Shown: positions 38,042 to 39,236 of the stretch, piece after piece | Layout of the letters: the number at the start of each line of letters is the position of its first letter | How positions within the stretch are numbered: the stretch's first letter is position 1 | Assembly: GCA_016276965.1 (NCBI GenBank) | Contig: JADNRU010000007.1 | Span: 1 to 39,236 of the forward strand | Source of the DNA: Nitrosopumilales archaeon | GTDB lineage: Archaea; Thermoproteota; Nitrososphaeria; Nitrososphaerales; Nitrosopumilaceae | Reading direction: 5' to 3' | Length of the DNA: 39,236 bases | Notes under the pieces: model-generated | Told to the model about the DNA's origin: nothing | What the model saw: the letters and a program-made list of their open reading frames with translations, nothing else | Databases searched by the model: none | Translations under genes and position numbers: made by a program

Positions 38042-39236
38042 ATGGGTATCACAGGGATGATCGAGTTTAGATATTATAATGCCAAATTATTAGTGTTGAA
38101 AAAACTGTTAATTGTTGTTTTTTTGGTGATTTTTGGAATGCCTGCTTCATATTCCCAAGTGGTTCTTCCTCCACAACCAGAACCGCCGACTCCTCCATTT
38201 CAAATTCAAATTGGTCCCCCAAACCAAACTTTTCCATCTACTGATCTTTTCACAAGGGAACCTTCACAAGAAAGATGGGACAGCTTGGAGCCTATGCCCA
38301 CTCCAAGAACTGAGGTTGCAGTAGCTGCAATTGGAGAGCGAATCTACGTCATTGGCGGCTTTGATAAAACAAATCGTGCAACCGATATAGTCGAAGTATA
38401 CGATACCATATCTGACACGTGGGATTCTGCAGCTCCCTTACCCATTCCACTACACCATGTTGGGGCTGCAAGCCATTCCGGTGAGGTATACGTAGTTGGC
38501 GGATACGCTGAGGGTTGGAGTGCAACTGATTCAGTGTTCATTTACAACCAAGAGGCAGATTCTTGGAAGGAGGCTGCCGGCATGCCTACAAAACGTGGTG
38601 CACTTTCGGTTCAATTTGTTGATGGCATTTTGTATGCAGTAGGAGGAGCCGATAGAATTGCACTTGATATCAATGAGGCATACAATCCAAAAACAGACAC
38701 TTGGCAGAATATGGCTCCCATGCCAACTGCGCGAGACCATCTAGCTTCAGCTGTAGTTGATGGAAAAATGTACGCAATTGGGGGCCGCATAATTACACTT
38801 GGATCAAACCTTGCAACAAACGAGCTCTATGATCCAAAAGATGATTCCTGGAAGGTCGTAGATTCTATGCCAACTGCTCGGGGCGGGCTAGCTGCAGCTG
38901 CAATAGCTGACACCATCTTTGTTTTTGGTGGAGAGTCGCCAAACTTTACCTTTGAACAAAATGAGCAATATATTCCAGGAGCTGGTTGGTTTTCTCACAA
39001 AGATATGCCGACTGCGCGTCATGGTTTGGGTGTAGTAACAGTTGATGATCGAATTTATGTAATCGGTGGAGGTGTAGTGCCAGGAGCTTCCGTTTCTGGG
39101 ATTAATGAATCGTACTATAATGCAGCTTTTATTCCTGAATTTGGTGTGCTAAGCTTTATTGTTTTGGGAATATCTTTCTGTATTGTATTTTTATTGTATT
39201 ATACACGCTTTAACAAAAATAAAGAACTATTAATAA
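38042..39236 (+). CDS. Secreted kelch-repeat protein with C-terminal PEFG-CTERM-type tail (3' end beyond window)
   Basis: Frame read by eye: signal peptide MLKKLLIVVFLVIFGMPASYS (GTG 38093 or ATG 38042); repeated IYVIGGF…W…MPTARxxL units; IPEFGVLSFIVLGISFCIVFLLYYTRFNKNKELLI at the end; no stop before the window ends. Confidence 0.85.
   Translation, partial: MGITGMIEFRYYNAKLLVLKKLLIVVFLVIFGMPASYSQVVLPPQPEPPTPPFQIQIGPPNQTFPSTDLFTREPSQERWDSLEPMPTPRTEVAVAAIGERIYVIGGFDKTNRATDIVEVYDTISDTWDSAAPLPIPLHHVGAASHSGEVYVVGGYAEGWSATDSVFIYNQEADSWKEAAGMPTKRGALSVQFVDGILYAVGGADRIALDINEAYNPKTDTWQNMAPMPTARDHLASAVVDGKMYAIGGRIITLGSNLATNELYDPKDDSWKVVDSMPTARGGLAAAAIADTIFVFGGESPNFTFEQNEQYIPGAGWFSHKDMPTARHGLGVVTVDDRIYVIGGGVVPGASVSGINESYYNAAFIPEFGVLSFIVLGISFCIVFLLYYTRFNKNKELLI

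Noticed and set aside
38270-39060. Possible nucleotide tandem repeat
   Set aside because: Periodicity is at protein level (kelch units); DNA copies are strongly diverged
1-39236. CRISPR array, transposase, integrase or prophage
   Set aside because: No regularly spaced repeats and no mobile-element or phage genes seen; tRNAs show no adjacent integrase or duplicated tRNA 3' end

Overview
AT-rich archaeal chromosomal segment. Gene content and order match an ammonia-oxidising Thaumarchaeota (Nitrosopumilus-type): acetyl/propionyl-CoA carboxylase (carboxyltransferase, biotin carboxylase, BCCP), an 11-gene complex I cluster nuoABCDHIJKMLN without nuoEFG, GGPP synthase, RFC large subunit, ABCE1/RLI, TBP and a non-oxidative pentose phosphate cluster. 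RNA genes seen directly: tRNA-Lys(TTT), tRNA-Asp(GTC), tRNA-Glu(TTC) with an apparent 16-nt insertion in the T-loop, a CAT-anticodon tRNA, 5S rRNA, and a candidate C/D-box guide sRNA just downstream of the CAT tRNA. No CRISPR, transposon or prophage was seen. Most interesting points: a transketolase N-half/ribulose-phosphate epimerase fusion followed by transketolase C-half and transaldolase; the T-loop tRNA-Glu intron candidate; the unannotated C/D sRNA; a Cys/His-rich small protein split by a frameshift; a tandem pair of diverged membrane-anchored paralogs; a CADD/PqqC-like protein; a LarA-like protein of unclear chemistry; and a kelch protein with a PEFG-CTERM-type tail running off the window. 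Several short genes (44, 54, 42 aa) and the truncated kelch CDS are missing or mis-bounded in the ORF track.
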